This document shows positions 14,325 to 15,040 of a stretch of DNA of 15,040 nucleotides, in pieces (position 1 is the first letter of the stretch; every line of letters begins with the position of its first letter). Position numbers and translations under genes: made by a program. Location of the stretch: NCBI GenBank assembly GCA_004556655.1, contig SFGF01000075.1, positions 1 through 15,040 on the forward strand. Direction: 5' to 3'. This DNA is from Lachnospiraceae bacterium (GTDB taxonomy: Bacteria > Bacillota > Clostridia > Lachnospirales > Lachnospiraceae). Below the pieces are notes generated by a model. It was not told the DNA's origin. It was given only the letters and a program-made list of their open reading frames with translations, and did not search any database.

Positions 14325-15040
14325 CTGTATTAATTGTTGATGATCAAATAAATGTAATAAACGGATTGTTAAACGGTGTACATTATGATGAACTTAATAT
14401 CGACACCGTACTTACTGCCACAAGTGCAGAGGAAGCCAAAAATCTGATTACAGATAATCATATTGATATACTTATGTCTGATGTGGAAATGCCAGGCGAA
14501 AACGGACTTCAATTGTTAAAATGGGTCTCTGATAATTATCCGGATATTGTTCGGATTCTTCTTACTTCCCATGCTGATTTTTCTTACGCCCAGGAGAGTA
14601 TTCGGCTGGGATGTTTCGAATATGTTGTTCAACCGGCTCCCTATCAGATTATAGAAGAATCCCTTATGCGGGCAATTGCAAAAGTTCATACGGAAAAAGA
14701 AAAAAAACAATATTATAATAATGGTATATTTTATACTGCACACAAACAGGAATTAAATGACCGTACCATCTTAAACCTTTTTTCCAAAAATCCGACGAAC
14801 AGACAACAGGCTAAAACATTACTGAATCAAATGGGCTATCCATTAACTGATGAATCATCTGTTGTACTGATATCCATTGATATTTATCCATTGAAAGATT
14901 CCTCGGATTCTTCTTTGGCAGATCTTGTAATGCGTCGCCAGATTTCAGACAGTTTAAAATTCTGTCAGATAGATACGCCTGTTTATAATTTAATCACACT
15001 AAATATATACAAAAAATTCGTTGTCATTCTGTTTGCTAAT
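14321..15040 (+). CDS. YesN-type response regulator, 5' part (truncated by window end)
   Basis: The first 240 codons of a response regulator, starting at ATG 14321 in an ATGA overlap with the kinase stop, preceded by AGAGGAGG; translation is therefore coupled. The receiver domain has acidic Asp7/Asp8 (LIVDDQ), phospho-acceptor Asp54 in ILMSDVEMPGENG and Thr82/Ser83 in LLTSHAD. The normally invariant lysine before proline is replaced by Gln104 (EYVVQPAP). Residues after about 120 match the linker region of YesN-like regulators, so an AraC-type DNA-binding domain is expected beyond the window, but it is not visible here. The frame is open to the last base. It would carry the output of the neighbouring kinase. 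Confidence 0.9.
   Translation, partial: MTVLIVDDQINVINGLLNGVHYDELNIDTVLTATSAEEAKNLITDNHIDILMSDVEMPGENGLQLLKWVSDNYPDIVRILLTSHADFSYAQESIRLGCFEYVVQPAPYQIIEESLMRAIAKVHTEKEKKQYYNNGIFYTAHKQELNDRTILNLFSKNPTNRQQAKTLLNQMGYPLTDESSVVLISIDIYPLKDSSDSSLADLVMRRQISDSLKFCQIDTPVYNLITLNIYKKFVVILFAN

Noticed and set aside
1..15040. Mobile elements, CRISPR arrays, tRNA or rRNA genes
   Set aside because: No transposase-like frame, terminal inverted repeat, spaced short repeat or RNA gene signature was seen; the only large repeats are the three diverged hydrolase paralogues.

Overview
The window looks like chromosomal sequence from a low-GC Gram-positive gut anaerobe of the Clostridia, most likely a Lachnospiraceae member. 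This is inferred from the AT-rich composition, strong AGGAGG-type ribosome binding sites, a YesM/YesN-type two-component pair, a CUT1 ABC permease and a GtfA-type sucrose phosphorylase. Species cannot be fixed from the sequence. I see no rRNA, tRNA, insertion sequence, CRISPR array or phage gene.

Layout: (1) Bases 1-2740, plus strand: the end of a carbohydrate ABC operon, with the C-terminal part of an inner-membrane permease, a GH13_18 sucrose phosphorylase (gtfA-like) and an esterase-D-like alpha/beta hydrolase. A strong bidirectional terminator at 2761-2807 closes it. (2) Bases 2808-3788, minus strand: a LacI-family repressor convergent with that operon. (3) Bases 3892-12411, minus strand: seven tightly packed genes with gaps of 7-30 nt, all related to esterases or hydrolases. 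In transcription order they are a catalytically degenerate esterase-like protein, an intact homologue of it, three tandem paralogues (alpha/beta hydrolase plus C-terminal stalk-like domain), a COG4099-type hydrolase with an N-terminal beta domain, and a family VIII (beta-lactamase-like) serine esterase. (4) Bases 12412-12605: a divergent promoter region with a near-consensus sigma-A promoter for the hydrolase operon, overlapped by a LacI-type AAACGTTT element, and a second promoter facing right. (5) Bases 12606-15040, plus strand: a YesM-type histidine kinase translationally coupled (ATGA overlap) to a YesN-type response regulator cut by the window end.

Taken together, the region looks like a locus for importing a sugar, probably sucrose or an acylated sucrose-like glycoside, and processing it inside the cell. 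No hydrolase shows a signal peptide, so deacylation would be cytoplasmic, followed by phosphorolysis of the freed disaccharide. The dense set of eight hydrolase-fold genes (seven apparently catalytic, one degenerate) beside one sucrose phosphorylase is the most unusual part of the window. The substrate link is inference; the motifs and gene order are read directly from the sequence.
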